Below, piece after piece: positions 46,484-55,644 of a DNA stretch of 64,000 bases. A model generated the notes under the pieces. It saw only the letters and a program-made list of their open reading frames with translations, ran no database searches and was not told the origin of the DNA. A program made the position numbers and the translations under genes. Position 1 is the first letter of the stretch. Each line of letters begins with the position of its first letter. Origin of the DNA: JADKAV01 sp037045455 (GTDB lineage Bacteria > Actinomycetota > Actinomycetes > S36-B12 > UBA10799); the NCBI GenBank assembly GCA_037045455.1, contig JBAOIN010000009.1:62001-126000 (forward strand). Reading direction: 5' to 3'.

Positions 46484-46573
46484 AGCACCGGTGGGCAAGA
46501 TCATCCCGCCGTTGTCGGGGTCCTGCGGTCCCGCCGTGCCCGATCAACGCCGAGATGATCATGAAAGGCTGCG

Positions 46574-47875
46574 TCAGGGCACGGACTTGACCGGCAGGAT
46601 CGCGATCGCGCCGAGCAGCGTGATGACAGCCGTCGCGAGGAACAGGGCCGGATACCCGCTGAAGCCGCCGAGTCCCCGTCACGCAGACGGCGCGGCCAGC
46701 ACCGGGCGCCAGGACCTGCGGCATGGAGTTGGCGATGTTGATGACACCGAGGTCCTTGGCGCGGTCACCGGCGGTCGGCAGCACCTGCGTGATCAGGGCC
46801 TGGTCGACGGCGAGATACCACCCGTACCCGATGCCCGAGATATCAGCGCCGCGATCATCGTGATCGTCCACCCGTTGTTGCCTTCGGGCACGAAGGCCAG
46901 GATCACCCCGGCCACTGCAGATCACCAAGGTGGAGACGATGACGAAGATCTTGCGCTTGCCCATCCGGTCGGAGATGTAGCCGCCGATGACCGAGGTGAT
47001 CATCGTGCCGCCGGCATAGAGCGCGAGCAGGACGGTCTGCCGCTGCGCCGGCCGTCTTGTCGTCGAAGAGCAGGTGATCGGTCAGGAAGAACGAGCAGGT
47101 AGATCGTGGCCATCGCGATGCTCAGCGAGACCAGGAACCGCGCCAGCCATGCCCAGCCGAAATCCGGGTACCGCTTAGGCGAAACCCAGAAACTCCTGAC
47201 GAAGGCCCCCAGCTCGAACGGCGGCTTGTTGTGCTCGGGCAATTGCGGATCCTTCAGCACGAACAGGATCGGGATCACCAGCAGGACGAACAGGATCGCG
47301 GTGAGGTAAGACCCGCCAACCAGCGAGACCACGACGAACGAGACCAGACCCACGCCGACCACCGGACCCAGTGCCTGCGCCAAGCCGACCAGCCCCGAGG
47401 CCACCCCGCGTTGGCGCACCGGCACCTGGTCGGGGATGGTCGCGGTCAGGCCCGCGTAGGCCGCGTTGACCGCGAACTGCACGGCGAGCCACACGATCGT
47501 CAAGGACCAGATGCTCGGGGCGTGCGGCATGAGCACAAGTCCAGCGAACCCCAAAAGCGACCCCCCCAGCATCCAGGGCCGGCGGCGCCCCCATTTTGAG
47601 GTCGTCCGGTCGGACAGCGCGCCAGCCAGCGGGTTGCCAATCACCGAACCGATCACCCCGATCCCGGTGATCACCGCCAGCGCCGCCTCCTTGCCGCTCG
47701 GCCCGGCGATCTCTTCGGACATGCGTGGCAGCAGGCTCTGCAGCGGCGCGAAGAAGGCGAGCATGATGCCCAGGTTGGCCAGTGCCAAGCCCGTGAAATA
47801 CGCGGCGTGCACTGGTCGGGTGGGCTCTTCGAGTGCTCCTACAACAGGCTCCTCGACGGCGGCGGGTTCGGTCAT
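46574..47875 (-). CDS. MFS transporter, several frameshifts
   Basis: About 430 residues, 12 helices. LAGALSDRTTSKWGRRRPW is motif A; ISDRMGKRKIFVIV is its repeat in the second half. The N-terminal 255 residues are in one frame; later parts need at least five added bases removed (about 46700, 46845, 46915, 47045, 47090), after which FFLTDHLLFDDKTAG and INIANSMPQVLAP follow and GYPALFLATAVITLLGA closes the protein. Resembles sugar or glycoside type MFS proteins of actinomycetes. Leaderless start: TAGTCT (47882-47887) ends 6 nt upstream. Confidence 0.8.
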
Positions 47876-47884
47876 GCCCGCAGA

Positions 47885-48301
47885 CTAGTCCGTCGGTGCG
47901 TCTCCAGTCGTGATGTTGACCTGCCAGCCGATGCCGAACCGGTCGGTGAGTGCACCGTAGGTGTCGCCCCACATCTGCGTGGCCAGCTCGACCTCGACGT
48001 CGGCACCGTCGGCCAGTCCGTTCCACCAGCGCCGCAGGGTGTCCTCGTCGTTACCGTGCAGGATCACCCGGATGCGGGCCCCGTCGTCGTAGTCCATCCC
48101 GGGTGGGACATCGGAGCCCATCAGCGTGAAGCCCTCGATCTCCAACGCCGCGTGCATGATCTGGTCGGCGGGCGCGTCCGGCGCGCCAAATTCGCCGAAC
48201 GTGTTCGCGTTCAACTCGCCGCCGAAGACCGACTGGTAGAACGCGAAGGCGGCGGCGGCATCGCCTCGGAAGGACAGGTACGGGCTCATGTTTGCAGTCA
48301 T
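47885..48301 (-). CDS. VOC-superfamily protein, PhnB-like
   Basis: 138 residues: PYLSFRGDAAAAFAFYQSVF, then MHAALEIEGFTLMGSDVPPG and TQMWGDTYGALTDRFGIGW, the standard PhnB-like (glyoxalase/bleomycin resistance fold) pattern. Enzymatic role unknown. ATG 48301 rather than 48307: TAGCGT (48308-48313) ends 6 nt upstream. Confidence 0.85.
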   Translation of the reverse strand: MTANMSPYLSFRGDAAAAFAFYQSVFGGELNANTFGEFGAPDAPADQIMHAALEIEGFTLMGSDVPPGMDYDDGARIRVILHGNDEDTLRRWWNGLADGADVEVELATQMWGDTYGALTDRFGIGWQVNITTGDAPTD

Positions 48302-48353
48302 GGGCACACGCTACGACGGACCTCTGACAACGAACAACGTGTCAGGCTGGGGC

Positions 48354-48950
48354 ATGCAGGAGGACCGACGGCGAGTATGGCCCCGCATGCTCGCCTGGCT
48401 GATCGTCCTCACGGTGATCTTCCTCGGCGCCTACTACGCACTCACCGGGTACCTCGCCTATCGCGATCTGCAGTCCGCCCGCTCGGAGTTGATGAGCGCG
48501 CGGGATATCGCGACCGTCTCGCCGGGACATGCGCAACTGTCGGTGGCGAACGCCACCGCCTCCGCCCAAGCCGCCCCCGAGCGCTTGGACGGGCCGCTGT
48601 GGTCGCTGCTCATCGCGATCCCGGTGGTAGGTGATTCGCCTGAAGCCGCCCGAGAACTCACGGGCGCCTTCGCCGACGCCATGACCGGTCTGGAGCCGCT
48701 GGTGGACGACATGGACCTCCTGTTGGCCAGCGCGCTGGTGGCACCGGGCGGCCTGCAAGCGGATCCGATCGAGGTCGCGGCTCCCGATGCGCGCGCCGCC
48801 CTACCCAAGATCGAGGCCGCCCAGCGACGCCTCGGCGCCATTGCACTGGATGGCGCAGTCCTGCCGCAGATCCGCGATGCGACCACCGAGTTGCAGGACC
48901 AACTCGAACTGGTCCACGCCGCCCTGGCGTCGGTCGCCTCCGATGCGTGA
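48354..48950 (+). CDS. membrane protein matching only the N-terminal part of DUF4012 proteins
   Basis: 198 residues: one helix (MLAWLIVLTVIFLGAYYALT), a helical stalk (SARSELMSARDIATV) and the segment DGPLWSLLIAIPVVGDSPEA, which is the recognisable N-terminal signature of DUF4012 cell-surface proteins. Those are usually near 600 residues; here the reading stops 34 bp before the ABC transporter gene, so the large C-terminal domain is absent. Either a natural stand-alone stalk or an old truncation. Confidence 0.55.
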   Translation: MQEDRRRVWPRMLAWLIVLTVIFLGAYYALTGYLAYRDLQSARSELMSARDIATVSPGHAQLSVANATASAQAAPERLDGPLWSLLIAIPVVGDSPEAARELTGAFADAMTGLEPLVDDMDLLLASALVAPGGLQADPIEVAAPDARAALPKIEAAQRRLGAIALDGAVLPQIRDATTELQDQLELVHAALASVASDA

Positions 48951-48983
48951 ACTATCGCGATTCCAGCCGCAGCGCGCGTCGCC

Positions 48984-50951
48984 CTAACTCACCGGCACAT
49001 CGGCGTTCTCGTCGGCGCTGGCCAGGAACTGCGACTGGTAGAGGTCGTAGTAGAAGCCCTGCGCCGCCATCAACTCCTCGTGCGTGCCCTTCTCCACGAT
49101 GCTTCCCTCATCCATGACCAGGATCATGTCCGCGTCGCGGATCGTGCTGAGCCGGTGGGCGATCACGAACGACGTCCGGCCCTGCCGCAGTTGCGCCATG
49201 GCCTGCTGGATCAGGACTTCCGTGCGGGTGTCGACCGAACTCGTGGCCTCGTCGAGGATCAGGATCGGCCGGTTGGCCAGGAACGCGCGGGCGATCGTCA
49301 ACAACTGCTTCTCACCCGCGGACAGGTTAGACGCCTCGTCGTCCAGCAGCGTGTCGTAGCCGTCCGGCATCGTCCGTACGAAGTGGTCGACTCGGGCGGC
49401 CCGGGCGGCGTCGAGGATCTGCTCCTCCGTGGCGCCGGGCAGGCCGTAGCCAATGTTGTCGCGGATCGTGCCCGCGAACAGCCAGGTGTCCTGCAGCACC
49501 ATTCCGAAGCAGCGACGGACATCGTCGCGCTGCATATCCATGGTGGACACCCCGTCCAGCAGAATCGCCCCGGAATCGACGTCGTAGAACCGCATCAGCA
49601 GGTTGACCAGCGTCGTCTTGCCGGCGCCGGTCGGGCCCACGATGGCCACGGCTTCACCCGGGTCGACCTCCAGGTCCAGGCCCTCGATCAGCGGCTTGTC
49701 CTCGCTATAGCGGAAGCTGACGTTGCGGAACTCGACGTGGCCCTGCGGCCGCTTCGTCCCGGAGGTGCCCTCGTCCACCGTCTGCTCCTGCGCGTCCAGC
49801 AACTCGAAGACCCGCTCGGCCGAGGCGATCCCGGACTGCAGCAGGTTGGTGATCGACGCCAGTTGCGTGATCGGCATCGTGAACTGCCGGGAGTATTGGA
49901 TGAACGCTTGCACGTCGCCCAGGCTCATCGTGCCGCTGGCCACCCGGATGCCACCGATCACGGCGATCGCGACGTAGTTGAGGTTCGCGATGAACATCAT
50001 CGCGGGCTGGATGATGCCGGAGATGAACTGCGCGCGGAAACTGGCCGCGTACATCCGCTCGTTGGCGTCGTCGAACTCCTCGATCGCGCGGCCCCGATGG
50101 CCGAAGACCTTGACCAGTTCGTGGCCGGTGAACATCTCCTCGATGTGCCCGTTGACCTTCCCGGTCCACTTCCACTGCCCGACGAACTGGCCCTGCGAGC
50201 GCTTGGCGATGAACAGCGTGACAAAGAACGACAGCGGGACGGTCAGCAGGGACACCAGCGCCAGCAGCGGCGAGATCCAGATCATCATGCCCAGCACGCC
50301 GATCACCGTCATGATGCTGGTGATCGCCTGGGTCATGGTCTGCTGCATCGTCGTTGCGATGTTGTCGATGTCGTTGGTCACCCGGCTGAGCAGATCGCCG
50401 CGCGGGTGGGAGTCGAAGTACTTCAGCGGCAACCGGCCCAGCTTGACGTCGACGTCCTCGCGCAACCGGTACATCGTGCGCTGGGTGACGCCGGCCATCA
50501 GGTAGTTCTGACCCCAGGAGAACACCGAACTCACGAAGTACACGACGATCACCAACGCGATGATCCGGCCGAGTTTCGTGAAGTCCACCCCGTCGGTCAG
50601 GGTCATGGCGGACAACATGTCCGCGAGCTGGTTCTCACCGCGGGCGCGCAGGCCCTCGATCGCCTGCTGCTGGCTGATACCGGCCGGGAGTTGCTTGCCG
50701 ACTACGCCGGCGAAGATGACGTTGGTCGCCTGTCCGAGCAGCCACGGTCCGAGGACGGCGAAGAACACGCTCACTACTGCCAGGCCCAGGACGACCGCGA
50801 TGACTATGCGCTCTGGGCGCAGGCGGTGCAGCAACCGGTTGAACGTGGCCTTGAAGTTCTTGGCCTTCTCGGCCGGCAGTTGCATGCCGAGCCCGCCAGG
50901 GCCCCCGCCCATGGGCCCGCCGGGCCGGGGGCCGGGTCGGTTCATCGCCAC
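48984..50951 (-). CDS. ABC exporter half-transporter, second subunit
   Basis: 655 residues: a Gly/Pro-rich start, six membrane helices (about 50-360) and an ABC domain with Walker A IVGPTGAGKTTLVNL, signature NLSAGEKQLLTIARA and Walker B ILILDEATSSVDTRTE, then the H-loop VIAHRLSTI. The catalytic Glu is present. It pairs with the gene just upstream (gap of 4 bp) as a heterodimeric multidrug or lipid exporter, like the actinobacterial paired ABCB-type systems. Start GTG 50951, or ATG 50945. Confidence 0.9.
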   Translation of the reverse strand: MAMNRPGPRPGGPMGGGPGGLGMQLPAEKAKNFKATFNRLLHRLRPERIVIAVVLGLAVVSVFFAVLGPWLLGQATNVIFAGVVGKQLPAGISQQQAIEGLRARGENQLADMLSAMTLTDGVDFTKLGRIIALVIVVYFVSSVFSWGQNYLMAGVTQRTMYRLREDVDVKLGRLPLKYFDSHPRGDLLSRVTNDIDNIATTMQQTMTQAITSIMTVIGVLGMMIWISPLLALVSLLTVPLSFFVTLFIAKRSQGQFVGQWKWTGKVNGHIEEMFTGHELVKVFGHRGRAIEEFDDANERMYAASFRAQFISGIIQPAMMFIANLNYVAIAVIGGIRVASGTMSLGDVQAFIQYSRQFTMPITQLASITNLLQSGIASAERVFELLDAQEQTVDEGTSGTKRPQGHVEFRNVSFRYSEDKPLIEGLDLEVDPGEAVAIVGPTGAGKTTLVNLLMRFYDVDSGAILLDGVSTMDMQRDDVRRCFGMVLQDTWLFAGTIRDNIGYGLPGATEEQILDAARAARVDHFVRTMPDGYDTLLDDEASNLSAGEKQLLTIARAFLANRPILILDEATSSVDTRTEVLIQQAMAQLRQGRTSFVIAHRLSTIRDADMILVMDEGSIVEKGTHEELMAAQGFYYDLYQSQFLASADENADVPVS

Positions 50952-50955
50952 GAGA

Positions 50956-52690
50956 TCACCCCGCCGCTTCCGCTGCCGTCAGCTGGGAGTACACGATCTC
51001 CTGGTAGGTCTCGCAGGTGTCCATCAGCTCGCTCGTGCGTGCCGACCCCGACCACCCGTCCGCCATCGAGCACCACGATCTGGTCGGCGTTGCGGATCGT
51101 GCTCACCCGCTGCGCGACGATGATCACGGTGGCGTCGTGGGTGCGCCGGGCCAGGGCCGCGCGCAGCCTGGCGTCGGTCGTGTAGTCCAGCGCCGAGAAC
51201 GAGTCGTCGAAGATGTAGATGGGGCAGCCTCGAATCAGTGCCCGGGCGATGCTCAGCCGCTGCCGCTGACCGCCCGAGACGTTGGTCCCGCCCTGGTCGA
51301 TGGGGGCTTCGAGTTGCTCGGGCATCTCCTGCACGAAACCGGCCTGCGCGATGCCGAGTGCGTCCCACACCTGGTCGTCGCTGGCATCGGGGTTGCCGAA
51401 TCGCACATTCGACCCGACCGTGCCGCTGAACAGGAACGCCTTCTGCGGCACCAGCCCGAGGTAGGTCCACAGGTCTTCCTGTGCGTAGTCGCGCACGTCG
51501 ACGCCGTCCACGCGTACAGACCCGGAGGTCACGTCGTACAACCGCGGGATGAGGTTGATCAACGTCGTCTTGCCGGCACCGGTCGAGCCGACGATCGCGG
51601 TGACCTCCCCGGGTCGCATGGTGAGATTGACGTCGGACGAGCACTGGATCCTCGGCACCCGGGTAGCGGAACTCCACGTCCCGGAACTCCACGACGCCGC
51701 GGCGTTGCGGCGGCAGATCGGGCGGCGACCGGGTCGATGACCTTCGGTTCGGTATCCAGCACCGCGGCGATGCGCTCGGCCGATGCCGCCGCCCGCGGCA
51801 CCATCACCATGAGCATGACGGCCATCATCACGCTGAACAGGATCTGCATGATGTAGCTCAGGAATGCCGTGAGGTCGCCGATCTGCATCGAACCGTCGTC
51901 CACGAAGTGGCCGCCGAACCAGATGATCGCCACGCTCGACAGGTTCATGATCAGCATCAGCGCGGGCATCGTGATCGCGAACAACCGCGTCACGCGCAGG
52001 GCCGTGTCCGTCAGATCGGCGTTGGCGTCGGCGAACCGGTCCTGCTCGTGCTCGGTGCGCACGAACGCACGGATCACGCGGATGCCGGTGAGGTTCTCGC
52101 GCAGCACCGCGTTGATCTTGTCGATCTTCACCTGCATGACCCGGAACAGGGGTACGGCCTGCCACAGCAAGACGCCGACCACCAGACGCCATGACCGGGA
52201 TCACAACCAGCAGCAGCATGGAGAGTTTCATGTCCGTGCGCAGCGCCATAATCACGCCGCCGATTGCTGTGAGCGGCGCGGCGATCATCATGGTCAGACC
52301 CATCAGCACGAGCATCTGCACCTGCTGCACGTCATTGGTGGTACGGGTGATCAGCGACGGTGCGCCGAACTCGTTGACCTCGCGCAGGCTGAACCGCTCG
52401 ACGCTGCGGAACAGCCCGCCCCGGACATCGCGGCCGAACGCCATCGACGTGCGGGCAGCGAAGTACACCGCGACGATCGAGATCAGTGCCAGTCCGGCTG
52501 ACAGCCCGAGCATGATGGCGCCCGTGCGCACGATGTAGCCGATGTCGCCGGTCACCACCCCGTTGTTGATGATGTCGGCGTTCAGGAAGGGCAGGTAGAG
52601 GTTCGCGATCACTTGCAACGTCGTGAGAACGGCCACGATCACCAGCGCGGACCGGTACGGCCGCAGGAACCGGGAGATCAGTGGAAGCAC
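50956..52690 (-). CDS. ABC exporter half-transporter, first subunit, four frameshifts
   Basis: About 577 residues. Membrane domain MLPLISRFLRPYRSALVIV to about 310; ABC domain with VGSTGAGKTTLINLIPRLYD, signature NVSGGQRQRLSIARAL and Walker B IYIFDDSFSALDYTTDARLR. The residue after the Walker B Asp is Asp, not Glu (FDD), so this is the degenerate site usual in heterodimeric exporters. Added bases near 52190, 51728, 51635 and 51031 break the frame; removing the last gives THELMDTCETYQEIVYSQLT and a stop at 50956. Confidence 0.87.
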
Positions 52691-52731
52691 CGCTCAAGAG
52701 TACGCCCGCCGGGTGCCCCGAGCTTCGCTGG

Positions 52732-52778
52732 TTTCGGTGCCTAACTCGACGTTAGATGGCACGTGAGACACCGAAACC
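52732..52778. repeat. 47-bp structured direct repeat, copy A (family H)
   Basis: Identical over 47 bp to 53747-53793. Internally symmetric: GGTTTCGGTG pairs with CACCGAAACC, GTGCC with GGCAC, and CTAAC with GTTAG. A partial third copy, ACACGTGAGCCACCGA, lies at 52811-52826 (14 of 16 match). Confidence 0.85.
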
Positions 52779-52836
52779 ATCCACAGATGTCTTCCACCGA
52801 ACCCCGGCTGACACGTGAGCCACCGACGATGATGCG

Positions 52837-53742
52837 GTGCCTTCCCGCCTCACCCCGCTGATGCGCCAACTGCTGGTCGCGCAGGACAACGTCATCGCCC
52901 TGAGGCAGCTCCCTGGCGCACAACGGCGCAGCGTGCGGCGAGCAGCCGAGATTGGTGAATGGCGGGCCCTGTCCTGGCAGGTGTACCTCGCCTCACCGAA
53001 TGCTGCTTCACGCCAGCAACTGCTCTGGGCGGCCGTCCTCCACGGCGGACCGGGCGCAAGGCTGTGCGGCCGCAATGCCCTCGTTCTGCATGGGTGGAAC
53101 CAGGAACTGAAATCCCCTTACGACGTGCTCATCCCACACGCCGTGCAACCGAAGCGCCCGCCCGAGTGGCTGCGACTGCATCGCACAGTCCGCGAGATCA
53201 GCGGCCCTGCAGCAACCCCAGCCCGAACCTCACCGCACGTCGCCACCGTCCATGCAGCTGCCTGGGCGGATACCGACCGCGCCGCGCTGTTCGTCGTCAT
53301 CTCTTCGCTGCAGCAGCGGCTCACCTCAGTCCGACACTTGCTCAGCAGCGTTGACGCGATGCCGAAGCTGCGAAGACGGGCGCTGATCGTGGAGGCGGCG
53401 AAGGAGTATGCCGACGGCGTACAGAGCCTCAACGAACTGGACTTCGGGAGATGGTGCCAGCGCTTCGACCTGCCCGTTCCGATCCGGCAGACTCGGGTGC
53501 GCGATGCTGCCGGCCGGCTGCGCGCTCTGGATGTCGAGTTCAGAACCGCATCCGGGGAGTCGCTGCGATTGGAGATTGAGGGGCTGCATCACCTGGACCC
53601 GGCGCAGTACTTCGCCGACATCACTCGGCACAACGACTTGGCCGTGGTTCGGGCTGGCATGTCGCTGCGGGTGACGACCTGGCATTTGCGCCACGAGGGA
53701 GCGGCGTTCGCTTCGGTCCTGCGGCAAGCGCTGGCCTTCTAG
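52837..53742 (+). CDS. AbiEi/DUF559-like protein with predicted nuclease-fold end
   Basis: 301 residues. The N-terminus (MRQLLVAQDNVIALRQLPGA then WRALSWQVYL) resembles the winged-helix domain of solitary AbiEi-type proteins common in actinomycetes; GARLCGRNALVLHGW fits the same family. The C-terminus (about 225-300) resembles DUF559/Vsr-like PD-(D/E)xK nuclease folds: LDVEF, then LRLEIEGLHHL with the ExE-G pattern, and VVRAGMSLRVTTWHL. No toxin partner adjoins. Leaderless start: GACGAT ends 6 nt before the GTG. It is the only gene between two identical 47-bp repeats, beside tRNA-Gln. Confidence 0.6.
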   Translation: MPSRLTPLMRQLLVAQDNVIALRQLPGAQRRSVRRAAEIGEWRALSWQVYLASPNAASRQQLLWAAVLHGGPGARLCGRNALVLHGWNQELKSPYDVLIPHAVQPKRPPEWLRLHRTVREISGPAATPARTSPHVATVHAAAWADTDRAALFVVISSLQQRLTSVRHLLSSVDAMPKLRRRALIVEAAKEYADGVQSLNELDFGRWCQRFDLPVPIRQTRVRDAAGRLRALDVEFRTASGESLRLEIEGLHHLDPAQYFADITRHNDLAVVRAGMSLRVTTWHLRHEGAAFASVLRQALAF

Positions 53743-53746
53743 ATGA

Positions 53747-53793
53747 TTTCGGTGCCTAACTCGACGTTAGATGGCACGTGAGACACCGAAACC
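53747..53793. repeat. 47-bp structured direct repeat, copy B (family H)
   Basis: Second identical copy; it begins 4 bp after the stop of the 301-codon gene and ends 7 bp from the 3' end of tRNA-Gln. Confidence 0.85.
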
Positions 53794-53800
53794 CCCGAAG

Positions 53801-53872
53801 CTCCCCGCCCAGGACTCGAACCTGGAACGACTGGACCAAAACCAGTTGTGTTGCCGATTACACCAACGGGGA
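53801..53872 (-). tRNA. tRNA-Gln (anticodon TTG)
   Basis: 72 nt on the minus strand. Acceptor stem TCCCCGT with GCGGGGA (one G-T pair), anticodon arm ACTGG-TTTTGGT-CCAGT giving TTG for CAA codons, T-arm with GTTCGAA, discriminator G. The CCA end is not encoded. Confidence 0.93.
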
Positions 53873-53898
53873 TCGCCAGGTGTCAGGGTATCGCGGGG

Positions 53899-54798
53899 CT
53901 ATTCGGTCACGATCCGCGCGCCGTGCGCGGGACCGCTGGCCACCTTGGTCTCCCGGCACAAACCCGTGGTCGTCAGCATCACCGCGAGTTCCAGGCCGTG
54001 TTCGTGATTGTGCGCCAGGAAGACCGTCGTCGGCCCGCTGCCGGAAACCATTGCCCCCAGCGCTCCAAAGTCCCGGCCAGCCTCGAGCAGCATGTCGAGC
54101 TCGGGCATCAGCGAGATCGCCGGGCGCTGCAGATCGTTGTGCAAGCAGGCGCCGATGGACTCCACGTCACCCGAGCGCAACGCCAGCAGCAAGTCCTTGG
54201 GCATGACCGGAGCGGGGACATCGTCACCGGCCATCTTGTCGAACCGCTTGTAGACCTTCGGCGTGCTCAGTTCCCCGAAGGAAGCCGCCACCACCCAGGT
54301 AAGCGATCCGCTGGTGAGTACAGGTGTGAGCACCTCGCCGCGAGACGATCCCAGTGCGGTGCCGCCCTGCAGGCAGAACGGCACGTCCGAACCGAGCTCG
54401 GCGGCGAGCTCCAACAACTCGCCGTGGCTGGCGGGGCTGCCCCAGATCGAGTTGCAGGCCAGCAAAGCCCCAGCGGCATCCGTGGAGCCGCCAGCCATGC
54501 CACCTGCGACCGGAATGTTCTTGCTCAGGCTGATCTGCGCACCCCACTGCACGTCGAAGCGCTCCTGCAGCAACGCGGCCGCTCGCAGCGCGAGGTTCTC
54601 CGGACCGGTGGGGATGTACCGGGCGTCGGTCTCCAGCGACAGGTCGTCGGCGCGCTGGACGAACATCTCGTCCTGCAGATCCAGCGCCTGGAACACGGTC
54701 ACGAGTTCGTGGTAGCCGTCCGGCCGGACCGGGCCCACGGACAAATGCAGGTTGATCTTCGCCGGCGAGACGACCATCGCCGTTCCTGCGGGGGGCAC
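53899..54798 (-). CDS. ispE: 4-diphosphocytidyl-2-C-methyl-D-erythritol kinase
   Basis: About 299 residues of the GHMP kinase family, fourth step of the MEP isoprenoid pathway. Signature SPAKINLHLSVG at the start, the ATP loop NIPVAGGMAGGSTDAAGALL, and GAMVSGSGPTTVFL near the end. GTG 54798 follows TAGCCT (54805-54810) by 6 nt; an ATG at 54801 is also possible. That -10 contains the rsmA stop codon. Last gene of metG-tatD-rsmA-ispE. Confidence 0.93.
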   Translation of the reverse strand: MPPAGTAMVVSPAKINLHLSVGPVRPDGYHELVTVFQALDLQDEMFVQRADDLSLETDARYIPTGPENLALRAAALLQERFDVQWGAQISLSKNIPVAGGMAGGSTDAAGALLACNSIWGSPASHGELLELAAELGSDVPFCLQGGTALGSSRGEVLTPVLTSGSLTWVVAASFGELSTPKVYKRFDKMAGDDVPAPVMPKDLLLALRSGDVESIGACLHNDLQRPAISLMPELDMLLEAGRDFGALGAMVSGSGPTTVFLAHNHEHGLELAVMLTTTGLCRETKVASGPAHGARIVTE

Positions 54799-54804
54799 CA
54801 TCTC

Positions 54805-54810
54805 AGGCTA
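54805..54810 (-). promoter_or_regulatory. -10 box TAGCCT overlapping the rsmA stop codon
   Basis: Minus-strand TAGCCT starts with the rsmA TAG stop and ends 6 nt before the ispE GTG, so ispE may also be transcribed alone and leaderless. Confidence 0.4.
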
Positions 54811-55644
54811 TGGGCGGAGCATGGCCGACTTCGCGCTGGCGAGCGCCTCGAACTGCTCGACCGTCAACGATTCGCCGCGCGCGGTCGGCGACAGCCCGGC
54901 CCGTTCGAGCACGAGCACGGCATCCAGCGGTGCCGCCCACGCACGCAAGGCGCTGCGCAGCATCTTGCGCCGCTGTGCGAATGCCGCGTCAACCGCTGCG
55001 AACGTCGCCTCTTGCAACTCCGGCCGCGCCACCTCGTGCCGCTGGAAAGCCACGAGCCCGGACTGCACATTCGGCGCCGGCCAGAAGACGTCGGCGCCCA
55101 CCTTGCCGGCGTTGCGGGTCGTCGCCCACCAGTTCACTTTTGCAGTGGGCACCCCGTAGACGCGCGAACCCGGCCGGGCAGTCAGACGCTCGGCGACCTC
55201 CTGCTGCACCATGACGAGACCGGATTCGATGGTCAGCCACCGCTCCAGCACATTCAGCAGAATCGGCACCGCCGTGTTGTAGGGCAGGTTCGCGACGAAG
55301 CGGGTCGGATGATCCGCAGGTTGCATCGCGACCGCGTCCTCGCATCGGACCTGCAAGCGGGTGGCAGCTTCTGCATCGAAGTCGGCGACTGTTCGGGGAA
55401 GCTGGTCAGCCAACCGGCGATCGATCTCGACAGCCTGCACGCGGGCACCGGTCTCCAGAAGCGCCAGCGTCAGGGAACCCAGACCTGGACCCACCTCCAG
55501 CACGAGATCGTCGGCAGTCACCCCCGCGGCAATCTTGCGGACAGTGTTGGGATCGATGACGAAGTTCTGCCCGAGCCGCTTGGTCGGCGTGAGACCCAGT
55601 TCGGCGGCCAGCGCCCGCACCTGGGCCGGCCCGAGCGTGGCCAT
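54808..55644 (-). CDS. rsmA: 16S rRNA dimethyltransferase RsmA (KsgA)
   Basis: 278 residues. N6,N6-dimethylates two adjacent adenosines in 16S helix 45. SAM-binding LVLEVGPGLGSLTLALLETG, start KRLGQNFVIDPNTVRKI, and the catalytic NLPYN in FVANLPYNTAVPILL are all present. ATG 55644 shares its A with the tatD TGA stop. Confidence 0.95.
   Translation of the reverse strand: MATLGPAQVRALAAELGLTPTKRLGQNFVIDPNTVRKIAAGVTADDLVLEVGPGLGSLTLALLETGARVQAVEIDRRLADQLPRTVADFDAEAATRLQVRCEDAVAMQPADHPTRFVANLPYNTAVPILLNVLERWLTIESGLVMVQQEVAERLTARPGSRVYGVPTAKVNWWATTRNAGKVGADVFWPAPNVQSGLVAFQRHEVARPELQEATFAAVDAAFAQRRKMLRSALRAWAAPLDAVLVLERAGLSPTARGESLTVEQFEALASAKSAMLRP

Noticed and set aside
49080..51185. 701-codon plus-strand open frame across both ABC transporter genes
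   Set aside because: Runs antisense through two well conserved exporter genes; composition typical of a shadow frame.
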